A stretch of 64,000 nucleotides of DNA from Streptomyces sp. WP-1. GTDB lineage: Bacteria; Actinomycetota; Actinomycetes; Streptomycetales; Streptomycetaceae. The position numbers were made by a program, and so were the translations under genes. Positions 15,569 through 24,200 of this stretch are shown here, piece after piece. Position 1 is the stretch's first letter. The number at the start of each line of letters is the position of its first letter. The stretch is from the NCBI RefSeq assembly GCF_030450125.1, contig NZ_CP123923.1:6519501-6583500 (forward strand), written 5' to 3'. Under the pieces are notes generated by a model, which did not search any database, was not told where the DNA came from, and saw only the letters and a program-made list of their open reading frames with translations.

Positions 15569-16623
15569 GCGTGCTCCAACTGGTCCTCGCCGCGCTGCTG
15601 GTGCTGGCGAACGGCTTCTTCGTCGGCGCCGAGTTCGCGCTCGTCTCCGTGCGCCGCAGCCAGATCGAACCGCTCGGCACCACCCGGGCCCGGCAGGTGC
15701 TGTACGGCCTGGAGCGGCTGCCGCAGATGATGGCCGCCGCCCAGTTCGGGATCACCCTGTGCTCCCTGACGCTCGGCGCGGTCGCCGAACCGACCGTGGC
15801 ACATCTGCTGGAGCCGGTGTTCGAGGCGGTCCACCTCCCGGACGGCGTGATCCATCCGCTCGGCTATGTCATCGCGCTGGCCGCGGTGGTCTTCTTCCAC
15901 CTGGTCATCGGCGAGATGGTGCCGAAGAACCTCGCGATGGCGGCGCCCGAGAAGGCGGCGCTGTGGCTCAGCCCGGGTCTGGTCTGGTTCGCCCGGGTGT
16001 GCAAGCCGATCACGGTGTCGCTGGGCGCCGTCGCCCAGGCCGTGCTGCGGCTGTTCCGGGTGGAGCCCAAGGACGAGGTCGAGGCGGTGGTCACCAGCGA
16101 GCAGCTCAACCGGCTCCTGGAGGACTCCGGACAGGCGGGCCTGCTCGACCCGGAGGAGAGGGAGCGCCTGGAGGACGCCCTGGAACTGGGCTCCCGCCCG
16201 GTCACCGACGTCCTGCTGCGCCGTGAGTCCCTGGTCACGGTCACGCCCGCGGTCACCCCGGGGGAGATCGTGCGGCTCACCGCGCGCACCGGGTACTCCC
16301 GCTTCCCGGTCGCGGCGACCGAGCAGGGCGCCTTCATGGGGTACGTCCACGTCAAGGACGTACTCGACCTGGAGGACTCCGAACGGGCGGTGCCGCAGAA
16401 CATCTGGCGCCCGATGACGACCCTGCGGGCCGAGCTGCCCCTGGACGACGCCCTCACGGTCATGCGCCGCGCCGCCACCCACCTGGCGCAGGTGGCGGAC
16501 CCGTCCGGCAAGGTGCTGGGTCTGGTCGCGCTGGAGGACGTCCTGGAGATGCTGGTCGGCGAGGTCCGGGACCCCGCGCACCGGGAGATCCCCGGCTTCC
16601 CGGAACAGGCGCTCGCCACATAG
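15565..16623 (+). CDS. CNNM/CorC-family membrane protein with CBS pair (short form, no CorC domain)
   Basis: A 352-residue paralogue of the preceding protein. The DUF21/CNNM membrane domain (LVLANGFFVGAEFALVSVRRSQ; VVFFHLVIGEMVPKNLAMAAP) occupies residues 1-190, and a CBS pair about 205-335 (VLLRRESLVTVTPAVTPGEI; GKVLGLVALEDVLEMLVGEV). The chain ends soon after, so the C-terminal CorC_HlyC domain of its partner is absent. It overlaps the upstream gene by 4 bp and is followed by a clear terminator. Likely role: subunit of the same divalent-cation transporter. Confidence 0.87.
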   Translation: MSVLQLVLAALLVLANGFFVGAEFALVSVRRSQIEPLGTTRARQVLYGLERLPQMMAAAQFGITLCSLTLGAVAEPTVAHLLEPVFEAVHLPDGVIHPLGYVIALAAVVFFHLVIGEMVPKNLAMAAPEKAALWLSPGLVWFARVCKPITVSLGAVAQAVLRLFRVEPKDEVEAVVTSEQLNRLLEDSGQAGLLDPEERERLEDALELGSRPVTDVLLRRESLVTVTPAVTPGEIVRLTARTGYSRFPVAATEQGAFMGYVHVKDVLDLEDSERAVPQNIWRPMTTLRAELPLDDALTVMRRAATHLAQVADPSGKVLGLVALEDVLEMLVGEVRDPAHREIPGFPEQALAT

Positions 16624-16628
16624 GCGCT

Positions 16629-16650
16629 CCCCGCACAGGGGGGTGCGGGG
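16629..16650 (+). terminator. Hairpin terminator after the CNNM pair
   Basis: CCCCGCAC (16629-16636) pairs perfectly with GTGCGGGG (16643-16650) with a 6-nt loop, starting 6 bases after the stop codon. Confidence 0.65.
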
Positions 16651-16664
16651 GCTGTGCGAATGCG

Positions 16665-16716
16665 GCTCGGTGATGGGTCGCTCGCGCAGTCCCCGCGCCC
16701 CTCACGGGGCACGTCG
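16665..16716 (-). repeat. Recurring 3'-end element, copy C (minus strand)
   Basis: On the minus strand, immediately after the AAA ATPase stop, a GCCCC/GGGGC hairpin (16697-16701 with 16706-16710) leads into GGGGCGCGGGGACTGCGCGA and a less conserved tail. The same hairpin-plus-tail occurs in sense after the MocR gene (36919) and the GntR gene (52941). It probably acts as a terminator. Confidence 0.6.
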
Positions 16717-16720
16717 CCTC

Positions 16721-18583
16721 CTACGCCGGGGACGGGTCCTGCGGTCCCCTCCCCGACAGCACCTCGCCGTACGCCTGCATCAGATCGGCCAGCCGCAGCG
16801 TCGCGAGGTCGTCGCGGGTCAGCGACCCGGCGTACGTGGACAGCCGCAGATCCCGGTACGCGCAGCTCTTCTCGTACAGCGTGCGCAGGAACCGCCCGTT
16901 GCCCAGCTCGTCGATCCACCCCTGGTCGACCACGTGCCCGGCGATCGACCGCAGCTCCTCCTGCGCCTCCTCGTCCCACTGGTCCCCGTTCTCCGCGGCC
17001 AGCACCTTCCCGATCTCGGTGAGTTCCCCGGGCCGGTACGAGGGGAAGTCGACACGGCTCGTGAAGCGGGACGACAGCCCGGGGTTCGCCGCGAGCAGCC
17101 GGTCCATGCCCTCGGGATACCCCGCGAGGATCACCACGAGGTGGTCCCGGTTGTCCTCGGCCCGCTTCAGCAGCACCTGGAGCGCCTCGTCGCCGTACGC
17201 GTCCCCCTTGCCGTACCCGGAGTTGGAGAGCGAGTACGCCTCGTCCACGAACAGCACCCCGCCGATCGCGGAGTCGATCAGTTCGTTGGCCTTCACCGCG
17301 GTCTGCCCGAGGTACTCGCCGACCAGATCGGCCCGCTGCGCCTCGACGAGGTGGTCGCCGCCGAGCAGCCCGAGGGCGTAGAAGACCCGCCCCAGGATGC
17401 GCGCCACCGTCGTCTTGCCGGTCCCGGACGGCCCGGAGAAGACGAAGTGCCGCTTCGGCGGCTGCACGGGCAGCCCCTGACCGGCCCGCAGCCGCGCCAT
17501 GTTCAGCTGTGCGGACAGCGCCTTCACCTGGCGCTTGACCGGTTCGAGCCCGACCATCCGCTCCAGCTCGGCGAGCGCCTGTTCGAGCAGCGCGGGATCG
17601 GTGGGCCCGGTGGGCAGCGGGGAGCCGGGCGCCCCGCCCCGGGCGCGGACCCCCGGCTCGGAGACGGCCGGCAGCGGCCCGGTCGGCAGATCCGGCTCCG
17701 TCAGCCGCAGATCCCGTCCCTCGGTGCCGAAGAACGGATCGAACCCGTCGGGTCCGTCCACCGTGTCCTGCCCGGCACCGGTCAGCGTGATCGCGGCGAG
17801 GTCGGCCGCGTCGTCGTACCCGTCCCCCTCGGAGATCGCCGCGAGCCGCGCCGAGGTGTCCATGAAGGCGGGGTCGACGCGGTGCACGGCCCGGTAGAGG
17901 GGGAGTGCGGCGGCGGAGCGGCCGGTGCCCTCGTGCGCCCGCGCGAGCCAGTAGCGCAGCTCCTTGCGCTGGGGCTGCTCGCTGCGGCACCGCATCAGCG
18001 CCGCCGACAGCAGCGGTTCGGCCTGGCCGTACATCTCCAGGCGGACCCGGGCCATGCCGCCGAACAGCCCCGCCTCTATGCCGAGCAGGGGATCGTCCAG
18101 CAGCGGATCGGTGTGCCGCACCAGCTGTTCCCAGTCCTTGACCAGGTAGGAGCGGCAGGCGTGCAGAAAGCGGACCTGGGGATCGGTGTCGACCGGGGGC
18201 AGCCCGGCCAGCGCCCGGTCCAGCTCGGGCACATGCCGGCCGTCCAGCCAGTGCGAGGCGTGCGCCAGCAGCAGATCGCGCGGGCTCTCCAGCACCGGCT
18301 GCACCCACCAGCCGAGCCAGTACCAGGAGTTGATCGTACGGCGGTGCCGGGCGCGCTGTTCGCCGAAGCGCTCGCGGTGCCGGAACATCCGCAGCAGCGC
18401 GGTGGTGGTGTCGACCCGGAGCGCGTGCAGCCCGAGCCAGCCGTCCGCCATGCCCGGGTCCATCCGCACCGCGGCCCGGAACTCCTCCTCCGCCTGCGGA
18501 TAGGCGCCCATGGTGTAGGCGTCGACCCCGCGCAGCCAGGCGAGGTCGGCCGGGGCCTCGGGGCCCTGCGTGCCGAAGTCCAT
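16721..18583 (-). CDS. CbxX/EccA-like AAA+ ATPase with N-terminal TPR-like region
   Basis: A 620-residue cytoplasmic protein. About residues 10-260 are helical repeats of TPR type (GAYPQAEEEFRAAVRMDPGMADGWLGLHALR). A Pro/Gly-rich linker follows, then a CbxX/CfqX-type AAA+ domain with Walker A GPSGTGKTT (Lys near residue 390), Walker B GGVLFVDEAYSL and the arginine-finger region FPSYRPGELTEIGKVLAAE. This layout is that of EccA, the cytosolic ATPase of type VII secretion, although no ESX genes are nearby. The ATG at 18583 is chosen because GGGGGA lies just upstream; an in-frame ATG at 18616 would add 11 residues. Confidence 0.82.
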   Translation of the reverse strand: MDFGTQGPEAPADLAWLRGVDAYTMGAYPQAEEEFRAAVRMDPGMADGWLGLHALRVDTTTALLRMFRHRERFGEQRARHRRTINSWYWLGWWVQPVLESPRDLLLAHASHWLDGRHVPELDRALAGLPPVDTDPQVRFLHACRSYLVKDWEQLVRHTDPLLDDPLLGIEAGLFGGMARVRLEMYGQAEPLLSAALMRCRSEQPQRKELRYWLARAHEGTGRSAAALPLYRAVHRVDPAFMDTSARLAAISEGDGYDDAADLAAITLTGAGQDTVDGPDGFDPFFGTEGRDLRLTEPDLPTGPLPAVSEPGVRARGGAPGSPLPTGPTDPALLEQALAELERMVGLEPVKRQVKALSAQLNMARLRAGQGLPVQPPKRHFVFSGPSGTGKTTVARILGRVFYALGLLGGDHLVEAQRADLVGEYLGQTAVKANELIDSAIGGVLFVDEAYSLSNSGYGKGDAYGDEALQVLLKRAEDNRDHLVVILAGYPEGMDRLLAANPGLSSRFTSRVDFPSYRPGELTEIGKVLAAENGDQWDEEAQEELRSIAGHVVDQGWIDELGNGRFLRTLYEKSCAYRDLRLSTYAGSLTRDDLATLRLADLMQAYGEVLSGRGPQDPSPA

Positions 18584-18714
18584 CACGTCCCCCACAGACC
18601 GTGCCCCGTGGTTCACCGCCGGACGGTCGCCCGGCGGCCGCCGCGGCCGAACCGCCGTGCCGCGGACCGGAGTTGCAGGTGCGCGAGGCTGTCCCCGAAG
18701 GTCGCACCAAGGGC

Positions 18715-18744
18715 ATCGTACCCGCGTGGGTACCGCGTGCCGAA
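18715..18744 (-). promoter_or_regulatory. Candidate promoter and palindrome upstream of the AAA ATPase gene
   Basis: On the minus strand TTCGGC (18739-18744) and TACGAT (18715-18720) are spaced by 18 bp. The spacer holds a perfect palindrome, GTACCC-GCGT-GGGTAC at 18718-18733, overlapping the -10 box, so a repressor site is plausible. It would give a 5' leader of about 125 bases. Confidence 0.4.
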
Positions 18745-18858
18745 GGGTGCGGTACAGGCCGTTCGGCGAGGTGGGAGCGGACGGAATCCGGGCGCTTCAG
18801 TGACCGAGGGTGATCGGATCGGCGCGCAGCGGGCCCGGAAAGCGGTGCGCGGGCAGAA

Positions 18859-18896
18859 CGAAGCCCCCGATCACGGGGGAACAACCGGGGGCTTCG
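18859..18896. terminator. Perfect-stem terminator in the gap between two minus-strand genes
   Basis: An 11-bp stem pairs 18859-18869 (CGAAGCCCCCG) with 18886-18896. It lies about 115 bp downstream of the uridine-kinase-like gene on the minus strand and would end its transcript. The rest of 18584-19010 holds only this, the promoter at 18715 and AT-richer spacer; no gene is seen. Confidence 0.65.
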
Positions 18897-19010
18897 CGTC
18901 TTCGGGCGGCTTCGATTCGCCGCACATTGAGAACGTAAGACCTGTACGGCCCCCGGGTCAAGCGAAGTTGGGGCACTTCGGGAAGTTGGCCGACAAGAGC
19001 CTTCACAATT

Positions 19011-19631
19011 TCACCACATGGGGGTGGGGCCATCACTGTGGGTCACTCCTTGGCCCGATCCCTGGGGTCGCTCGGGCCCCGGCAGCACCTCGTACCCCCG
19101 GTCCGTCTGGCGCACCAGAAGCCCGGCGTGGGGGCGGGTGGGGTCGTCGGCGAAGTGCGCGCGCTCGGCCTCGACCCAGCCGTCCCAGAACTCCCGCTGC
19201 GCCGCCCCGTCCCGCCGCCGGCCGCGCGCCCAGGACTCCTCGCGGGGCAGTTCCATCCAGAGCAGTTCGGCCAGAAACGGCCGCAGCGCGCGGCGGCCCG
19301 CGCCCACGCCCTCCAGCAGGATCACCGGCGCGGGCGGCAGCGGGCGCGGCGGGCCGGACGTCCGGGCGTTCCAGTCGTAGGGCAGATAGGCGGCGGCCTC
19401 GCCCCGGGCCAGCGGCTCGATCACCTGTGTCATCAGCCGGTCGGTCCAGGCGAACAGCCGCTCATGGCTGGCGATGTCGTCGAGATGGAGCACCGGCGCC
19501 CCGCCCAGCGCGGTGGCCAGCCGCCCGGCGAAGGTCGACTTCCCGGAGCCCGCGTGCCCGTCGACGGCGATCAGCCGGACCGGTCCGAGGGAGGGCGGCA
19601 GGGCCCGCAGCCGGGCGGCGAGGTGCTGAAT
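19011..19631 (-). CDS. Uridine-kinase-like P-loop protein; start codon unresolved
   Basis: The protein reads LIAVDGHAGSGKSTFAGRLA (Walker A), then VLHLDDIASHERLFAWTDRL, ILLEGVGAGRRALRPFLAELLWMEL and ESWARGRRRDG. This is the pattern of small uridine-kinase or (d)NMP-kinase-like proteins. The P-loop is encoded upstream of the first ATG/GTG (GTG at 19493), so that codon cannot be the start. The frame is open far upstream, but I find no ATG or GTG in it; an ATT at 19631 is given as a placeholder. Either a rare start codon is used, or there is a small sequence error or frameshift near 19600-19700. Confidence 0.6.
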   Translation of the reverse strand: MQHLAARLRALPPSLGPVRLIAVDGHAGSGKSTFAGRLATALGGAPVLHLDDIASHERLFAWTDRLMTQVIEPLARGEAAAYLPYDWNARTSGPPRPLPPAPVILLEGVGAGRRALRPFLAELLWMELPREESWARGRRRDGAAQREFWDGWVEAERAHFADDPTRPHAGLLVRQTDRGYEVLPGPERPQGSGQGVTHSDGPTPMW

Positions 19632-19909
19632 GACGATTCCCGAAGGTGTGATGCGGTGTGGGGGGTTTTCCGGAAAGAGTCTAGTAGCGGCGCACGGCGG
19701 CCGGGCCGCCGAGGGGCCCGCGAAAGAAAGTCACCCCTTGAACCACCCTCCGCCCGGGGCCGCCCCGCGCACTTCTATAAACATTCTCGAATCGCTGACC
19801 GATATGTCGAATTCGGCGTTCCGGGTGTCCGCCGTGCTGAGTAAGGTGCCTCCTGCGCTACCGCGAGAAGCGGCGGCCGGGGACACGGTACGGGGACAAG
19901 GCAGGGGAC

Positions 19910-20866
19910 ATGGCCGCGGAGTTATTCGAAGGGCAGTATGTGTGGCACCCGGCTGCCGACGACCGAGTCCTGGCCGGCGTTTGCGTCGATGTCCGCGCGG
20001 GCCGTTATCGGCACGCGTACGAGGCGCTGGCCGAGACGCGCCAGGATTTCGCGCTGCGCGCCCACCGCTCCCTGGTCCTCGCCTCCGAGGCGGCCGGCAC
20101 CGACCTGGTCGAACGCTGGCTGGACGAGGAGCCCTCGCCCGAGGCGGCCCTCATGTGGGCCCGCGTCGCCGTCCAGCGCGCCCTGCGCGCCGCCGACGGC
20201 AACGACGACCGGGCCGAGGCCCTGGAACGCATAGCGCTCACCGCCTGCGACCGGGCCGCCGCGCTGGCCCCGGGGGACCCCACCCCCTGGGTCGCCAAGC
20301 TCGCCATGGCCCGGCTGCACCGGCTGCGCGACCCCGCCCCGCAGGGCCTGCTGACCGCGCCGCCCGGCCCGTGGCGGCTGTTCGCGCACATCCTCACCCT
20401 CGACCCCTGGCACCGCGAGGCGCACCACCGCTTCCTCTCCGCGTTCTTCGCCCGGCACGGCGGCTCGGTCAACGCGGCCTGGGACGTGGCCGCCTTCCTC
20501 AGCCAGCGCGCGCCCGCCGACTCCGCGCTGCGCCTGCTGCCCCTGGTCGCCCTGGTGGAGAGCTACAACCCGACCCAGCTGCTCGCCGACCGCGTCTGGG
20601 AGCAGCCCCAGTGGCGCGCCACCGCGCTCGCGATCTACCACAACTGGCTCCCGGCGGTGCCCGGCTACCGCTTCACGCCGGTGCTCGACCTGGCCTATCT
20701 CGCGCACGCGCTGGTCATGGGCCAGCGCGAGTTCGAGGCCCGCGCGGTCTTCACGGCGATGGGCCCGTACGCCTCGCGCATGCCCTGGAGTGCCTTCGGC
20801 GACCCCGCCGAACAGCTCTCCCGGGCGCGCCGCGCCTGCGGGCTGCCCGTGCCCGGACCCGCCTGA
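19910..20866 (+). CDS. Uncharacterised helical (TPR-like) protein
   Basis: A 318-residue soluble protein I cannot assign to a named family. It is almost wholly alpha-helical and rich in Ala, Leu and Arg, with short repeated helix pairs (GRYRHAYEALAETRQDFALRA, PEAALMWARVAVQRALRAA, WHREAHHRFLSAFFARHGGS), suggesting a TPR-like scaffold. A conserved-looking block YNPTQLLADRVWEQPQWRATALAIYHNWLP lies near residue 225. The ATG at 19910 follows AGGGGAC. It precedes the amino acid permease by 82 bp in the same direction; no link is evident. Confidence 0.6.
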   Translation: MAAELFEGQYVWHPAADDRVLAGVCVDVRAGRYRHAYEALAETRQDFALRAHRSLVLASEAAGTDLVERWLDEEPSPEAALMWARVAVQRALRAADGNDDRAEALERIALTACDRAAALAPGDPTPWVAKLAMARLHRLRDPAPQGLLTAPPGPWRLFAHILTLDPWHREAHHRFLSAFFARHGGSVNAAWDVAAFLSQRAPADSALRLLPLVALVESYNPTQLLADRVWEQPQWRATALAIYHNWLPAVPGYRFTPVLDLAYLAHALVMGQREFEARAVFTAMGPYASRMPWSAFGDPAEQLSRARRACGLPVPGPA

Positions 20867-20948
20867 CCCCCTTTGTCGTCACCCGTCCCCCACCCTCATC
20901 GGGCGCCGCCCCCCGAGCGCCCGAGAGGCACGAGAGAAAGGCCGATCT

Positions 20949-22490
20949 GTGTCAGAACGGATGTCTGCTCCCCGGGTCAAGGCCCGTGCCGGAGAAGACG
21001 CGGTCGTGCTCGACGACGACGCGACCCTGCACGCGATGGGTTATCCGCGGAAACTCACCCGCCGTTTCAAGGCGTTCGACAATTTCGCGATCTCCTTCAC
21101 CATCATCAATATTCTCTCGGGTATCTTCTCGTCCTTCGGATTCGGTATGAACGCGGGTGGCCCCCGCATTCTCGTGTTCGGCTGGATCGGTGTCTCGATC
21201 ATGGTTCTGCTCATCGGAGCGGCCATGGGAGAGGTCGCCTCCGCGTATCCGACGAGCGGTGCCCTCTATTTCTCCGCAGGTAAGCTCGCCAAGCGGCACA
21301 AGGGTGCCTGGTCCTGGTACACGGGCTGGTTGAATTTCGTCGGGCAGATCGGCGGCACCGCCGCGACCGGCTATGCGGCGGCCACCTTCATCCAGGCGTT
21401 CGTGCAGCTCCAGTGGCCTTCCTACCAGCCGACCGTCCATCAGACGGTGCTGATCACGGCCTTGATCATCGTGCTTCAGGGACTCGCCAACACGTACACG
21501 GTGCAGCTCGTCGCCGTCCTCAACCGCATTTCCGTGTGGTGGCTGCTGATCGGACTCGTCGTGATCGTGGGCGCACTCATAGTGATACCGGATCACCATC
21601 AGTCGGCGTCCTTCGTCACGCATTTCGAGAACAACACCGGCTTCACGAGCGGACTTTACGGCGGCATGCTCGGCCTGCTGGTCACCAGCTGGACGTTCAC
21701 CGGCTTCGACGGCAGCTTCCACATGTCCGAGGAAACGGTGCAAGCCACGGTCAACGCGCCCAAGGGGATCACCCGCGCCATCGGTTATTCGGCGATCACC
21801 GGTCTCATCCTGATGCTGGCGCTGGTCTACAGCATTAAGGACTACGCCAAGGAGGCGGCCAACGGCGCGCCGCCCGTGCAGATCCTGATCGACGGCCTCG
21901 GTCTGAGCACCGCCAAGGTCATGCTCCTCATCGTCATCGGCGCGATGCTCTTCTGCGGCCTCGCCAACCTCACCAGCAACACCCGGCAGATCTTCGCCTT
22001 CTCCCGCGACGGCGCCATGCCCGGCTCCCGGCTGTGGCACTCCGTCTCGCCGCGCACCCGTACGCCCGTCAAGGCGGTCTGGCTCGCAGTGGCCTGCTCG
22101 CTGGCGCTCATCGTGCCCGGCTGGTGGTCGCACACCGCCTTCACCGCGATCGTCAGCGTCAACGTGGTCGGCCTGTTCCTCGCCTACGCCGTCCCGATCT
22201 TCCTGCGGCTGCGGCTCGGTGACGCGTTCGAGTCCGGCCCGTGGAACCTGGGCCGCTGGAGCAAGCCGGTCGGCTGGCTCGCCGTGATCTGGATCGCGCT
22301 CAGCAGCATCCTGTTCATGCTGCCGCAGGCGTCCCCGATCACCGTGGACTCCTTCAACTACGCGCCGATCGCGCTCGTCGTCGTCCTGCTCGTGGCCACC
22401 GTCTGGTGGTTCGCCACCGCCCGCCGCCGCTTCCAGGGGCCGATCAGCTACGGCCGCCCGGACGAGATCGCGGCCATGGACTTGATCTGA
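20949..22490 (+). CDS. APC-family amino acid permease
   Basis: A 513-residue transporter with about 12 hydrophobic segments. The N-terminus LHAMGYPRKLTRRFKAFDNFAISFTIINILSGIF with the following GGP, and the TFTGFDGSFHMSEET block, are typical of the GABA/choline-type amino acid permeases of the APC superfamily. The GTG at 20949 is preceded by GAAAGG. The substrate is unknown. Composition is uneven: roughly the first 300 codons (to about 21860) carry many codons ending in A or T (tat, att, ggt, gga, ctt), while the remainder is almost purely G/C-ending like its neighbours. A canonical T-run terminator follows. Confidence 0.85.
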   Translation: MSERMSAPRVKARAGEDAVVLDDDATLHAMGYPRKLTRRFKAFDNFAISFTIINILSGIFSSFGFGMNAGGPRILVFGWIGVSIMVLLIGAAMGEVASAYPTSGALYFSAGKLAKRHKGAWSWYTGWLNFVGQIGGTAATGYAAATFIQAFVQLQWPSYQPTVHQTVLITALIIVLQGLANTYTVQLVAVLNRISVWWLLIGLVVIVGALIVIPDHHQSASFVTHFENNTGFTSGLYGGMLGLLVTSWTFTGFDGSFHMSEETVQATVNAPKGITRAIGYSAITGLILMLALVYSIKDYAKEAANGAPPVQILIDGLGLSTAKVMLLIVIGAMLFCGLANLTSNTRQIFAFSRDGAMPGSRLWHSVSPRTRTPVKAVWLAVACSLALIVPGWWSHTAFTAIVSVNVVGLFLAYAVPIFLRLRLGDAFESGPWNLGRWSKPVGWLAVIWIALSSILFMLPQASPITVDSFNYAPIALVVVLLVATVWWFATARRRFQGPISYGRPDEIAAMDLI

Positions 22491-22517
22491 TGATCTGTTG
22501 AGATCCACGCGCATCCA

Positions 22518-22564
22518 GGCCCCGGCCCCGGCACCGCTTCCACGGTATCGGGGCCGGGGCCTTT
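22518..22564 (+). terminator. Canonical intrinsic terminator after the amino acid permease
   Basis: A perfect 13-bp stem pairs GGCCCCGGCCCCG (22518-22530) with 22549-22561, followed by TTT. One of the few T-tailed terminators in the window. Confidence 0.85.
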
Positions 22565-22631
22565 GTCGCTCCTGCGCGGGCACCGCCACCGGATCAGACC
22601 AATATTCATGGCGCGGCATCCGCCCAAGTGC

Positions 22632-22660
22632 TGGCAGGGGCCCCGCGGCTGCTTCATAGT
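22632..22660 (+). promoter_or_regulatory. Candidate promoter of the C39-type peptidase gene
   Basis: TGGCAG (22632-22637) and CATAGT (22655-22660) are spaced by 17 bp, about 60 bp before the ATG at 22721. Confidence 0.35.
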
Positions 22661-22720
22661 TGGCGCACGACGTGCACATGATCCAGCCACGACTCCGGAC
22701 ACCTGGGGGTAATCGCGCCC

Positions 22721-24106
22721 ATGAGCAGAGCCCAACAGCCGTCCCGCCGCACCGTTCTGACCGTCGCGGTCGCCGCCGCGGTGGCCGGCGCCGCCACGCC
22801 CGCCGCGGCCGCCGCCCGGCGGGGGACCGCCACCACGCGGACGGTCGCCGACGCCGCATCCGCTCCTACGGGGGCCCGCCCCATCGACTACCACGCCTGG
22901 ACCACCTACAGCGAGTGGCGCACCGGCACCGCCCGGGGCGCCCGCGCGGTCTCCGGCGCCCGCCCCGGCGTGGTCATCGGCGCCCCCGCGGGCACCGTCG
23001 ACTACACCGACCCGCACACCGGCACCACCGCGCCCTGGGAGTACGCCACCTGGACCTCCCCCCGGTACCGGCTCACGGTCCCCGCCACCGAGGTCGTCTC
23101 CTCCTGGAACGCGCACACCCCCGACGGCACCTGGATCCAGGTGGAGTTGAGCGGGACGTACTCGGACGGCGGCGACACGCCCTGGTACGTGATGGGCCGC
23201 TGGGCGGCCGGCGACCAGGACATCAAGCGGACCTCGGTGGACGGCCAGAGCGACGGCAGGAGCAGCGTCTGGACCGACACCTTCGCCATCGACGACGCGA
23301 GCACCGGGCTGCGCCTGGTGTCGTACCGGCTGCGCCTGACCCTGTACCGCAGGCCGGGCACGCGGCTCACCCCGACCGTGTGGCGGCTCGGCGCGATGGG
23401 CTCCGACATCCCCGACCGCTTCACCGTCCCGGCCTCCACACCCGGCCTCGCGCAGGAACTGGTGGTGCCGCGCTACTCGCAGGAGATCCACAAGGGCCAG
23501 TACCCGCAGTACGACAGCGGCGGCGAGGCATGGTGCAGTCCGACCTCCTCGCAGATGATCGTGGAGTACTGGGGCGGCCGGCTCACGGCCGACCAGCTGT
23601 CCTGGGTCGACCCGTCCTACGCCGATCCGCAGGTCGACGCGGCCGCGCGCTTCACGTACGACTACCAGTACGAGGGCTGCGGCAACTGGCCGTTCAACGC
23701 GGCCTACGCGGCGACCTTCGCCGGCCTCCAGGGCGTCGTCACCCGGCTCGCCTCGCTGACGGACCTGGAGACGCTGATCGCGGCCGGCATCCCGGCCATG
23801 ACGTCCCAGTCGTTCCTGAACACCGAGCTGACCGGGGCGGGTTACGGCACGTCCGGACACCTGATGACGGTGATCGGCTTCACCGCGGACGGCGATGTGA
23901 TCGCCAACGATCCGGCCTCGCCGGGGGACGACGCGGTACGACGGGTGTACCGACGCCGGGAGTTCGAGAACATCTGGCTGCGCACCAAGCGCTACAACGC
24001 CACCGGCAAAGTCGCCTCCGGTACCGGCGGGGTCTGCTACCTCTACTTCCCGGCCCGTCCGAGCGCCCACCAGCGCAAGGCCCTGGCCGCGGTGGGGGTG
24101 CGCTGA
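22721..24106 (+). CDS. Tat-exported peptidase, C39-like
   Basis: A 461-residue secreted protein. SRRTVLTVAVAAAVAGAATP followed by an Ala-rich cleavage region is a twin-arginine signal peptide. Residues 45-245 form a beta-rich domain (YATWTSPRYRLTVPATEVVSSWNAHTPDGT). The C-terminal domain is papain-like, C39-type: Cys272 in GGEAWCSPTSSQM, His380 in GTSGHLMTVIGF and the VIANDPAS Asn/Asp near 396 form the expected triad. It probably cleaves extracellular peptides or wall material; the true substrate is unknown. It is a single gene behind a terminator. Confidence 0.82.
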   Translation: MSRAQQPSRRTVLTVAVAAAVAGAATPAAAAARRGTATTRTVADAASAPTGARPIDYHAWTTYSEWRTGTARGARAVSGARPGVVIGAPAGTVDYTDPHTGTTAPWEYATWTSPRYRLTVPATEVVSSWNAHTPDGTWIQVELSGTYSDGGDTPWYVMGRWAAGDQDIKRTSVDGQSDGRSSVWTDTFAIDDASTGLRLVSYRLRLTLYRRPGTRLTPTVWRLGAMGSDIPDRFTVPASTPGLAQELVVPRYSQEIHKGQYPQYDSGGEAWCSPTSSQMIVEYWGGRLTADQLSWVDPSYADPQVDAAARFTYDYQYEGCGNWPFNAAYAATFAGLQGVVTRLASLTDLETLIAAGIPAMTSQSFLNTELTGAGYGTSGHLMTVIGFTADGDVIANDPASPGDDAVRRVYRRREFENIWLRTKRYNATGKVASGTGGVCYLYFPARPSAHQRKALAAVGVR

Positions 24107-24110
24107 CCAT

Positions 24111-24200
24111 GTGAGCAAGCTCATCGCCGCGTACGCCGTCGCGGGTGGCAAGGTGGACGGACGGGTGGGGGAGACCGCTCTGTACGTCCGACCTCTGTGA
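24111..24200 (+). CDS. Tiny ORF coupled to the following small membrane-protein gene
   Basis: A 29-codon frame (MSKLIAAYAVAGGKVDGRVG...) begins with GTG 4 bp after the peptidase stop. Its TGA overlaps the GTG of the next small gene (GTGA at 24197-24200). It may encode a leader peptide that passes ribosomes on, or a C-terminal remnant. Only the overlap and lack of gap support it. Confidence 0.3.
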   Translation: MSKLIAAYAVAGGKVDGRVGETALYVRPL

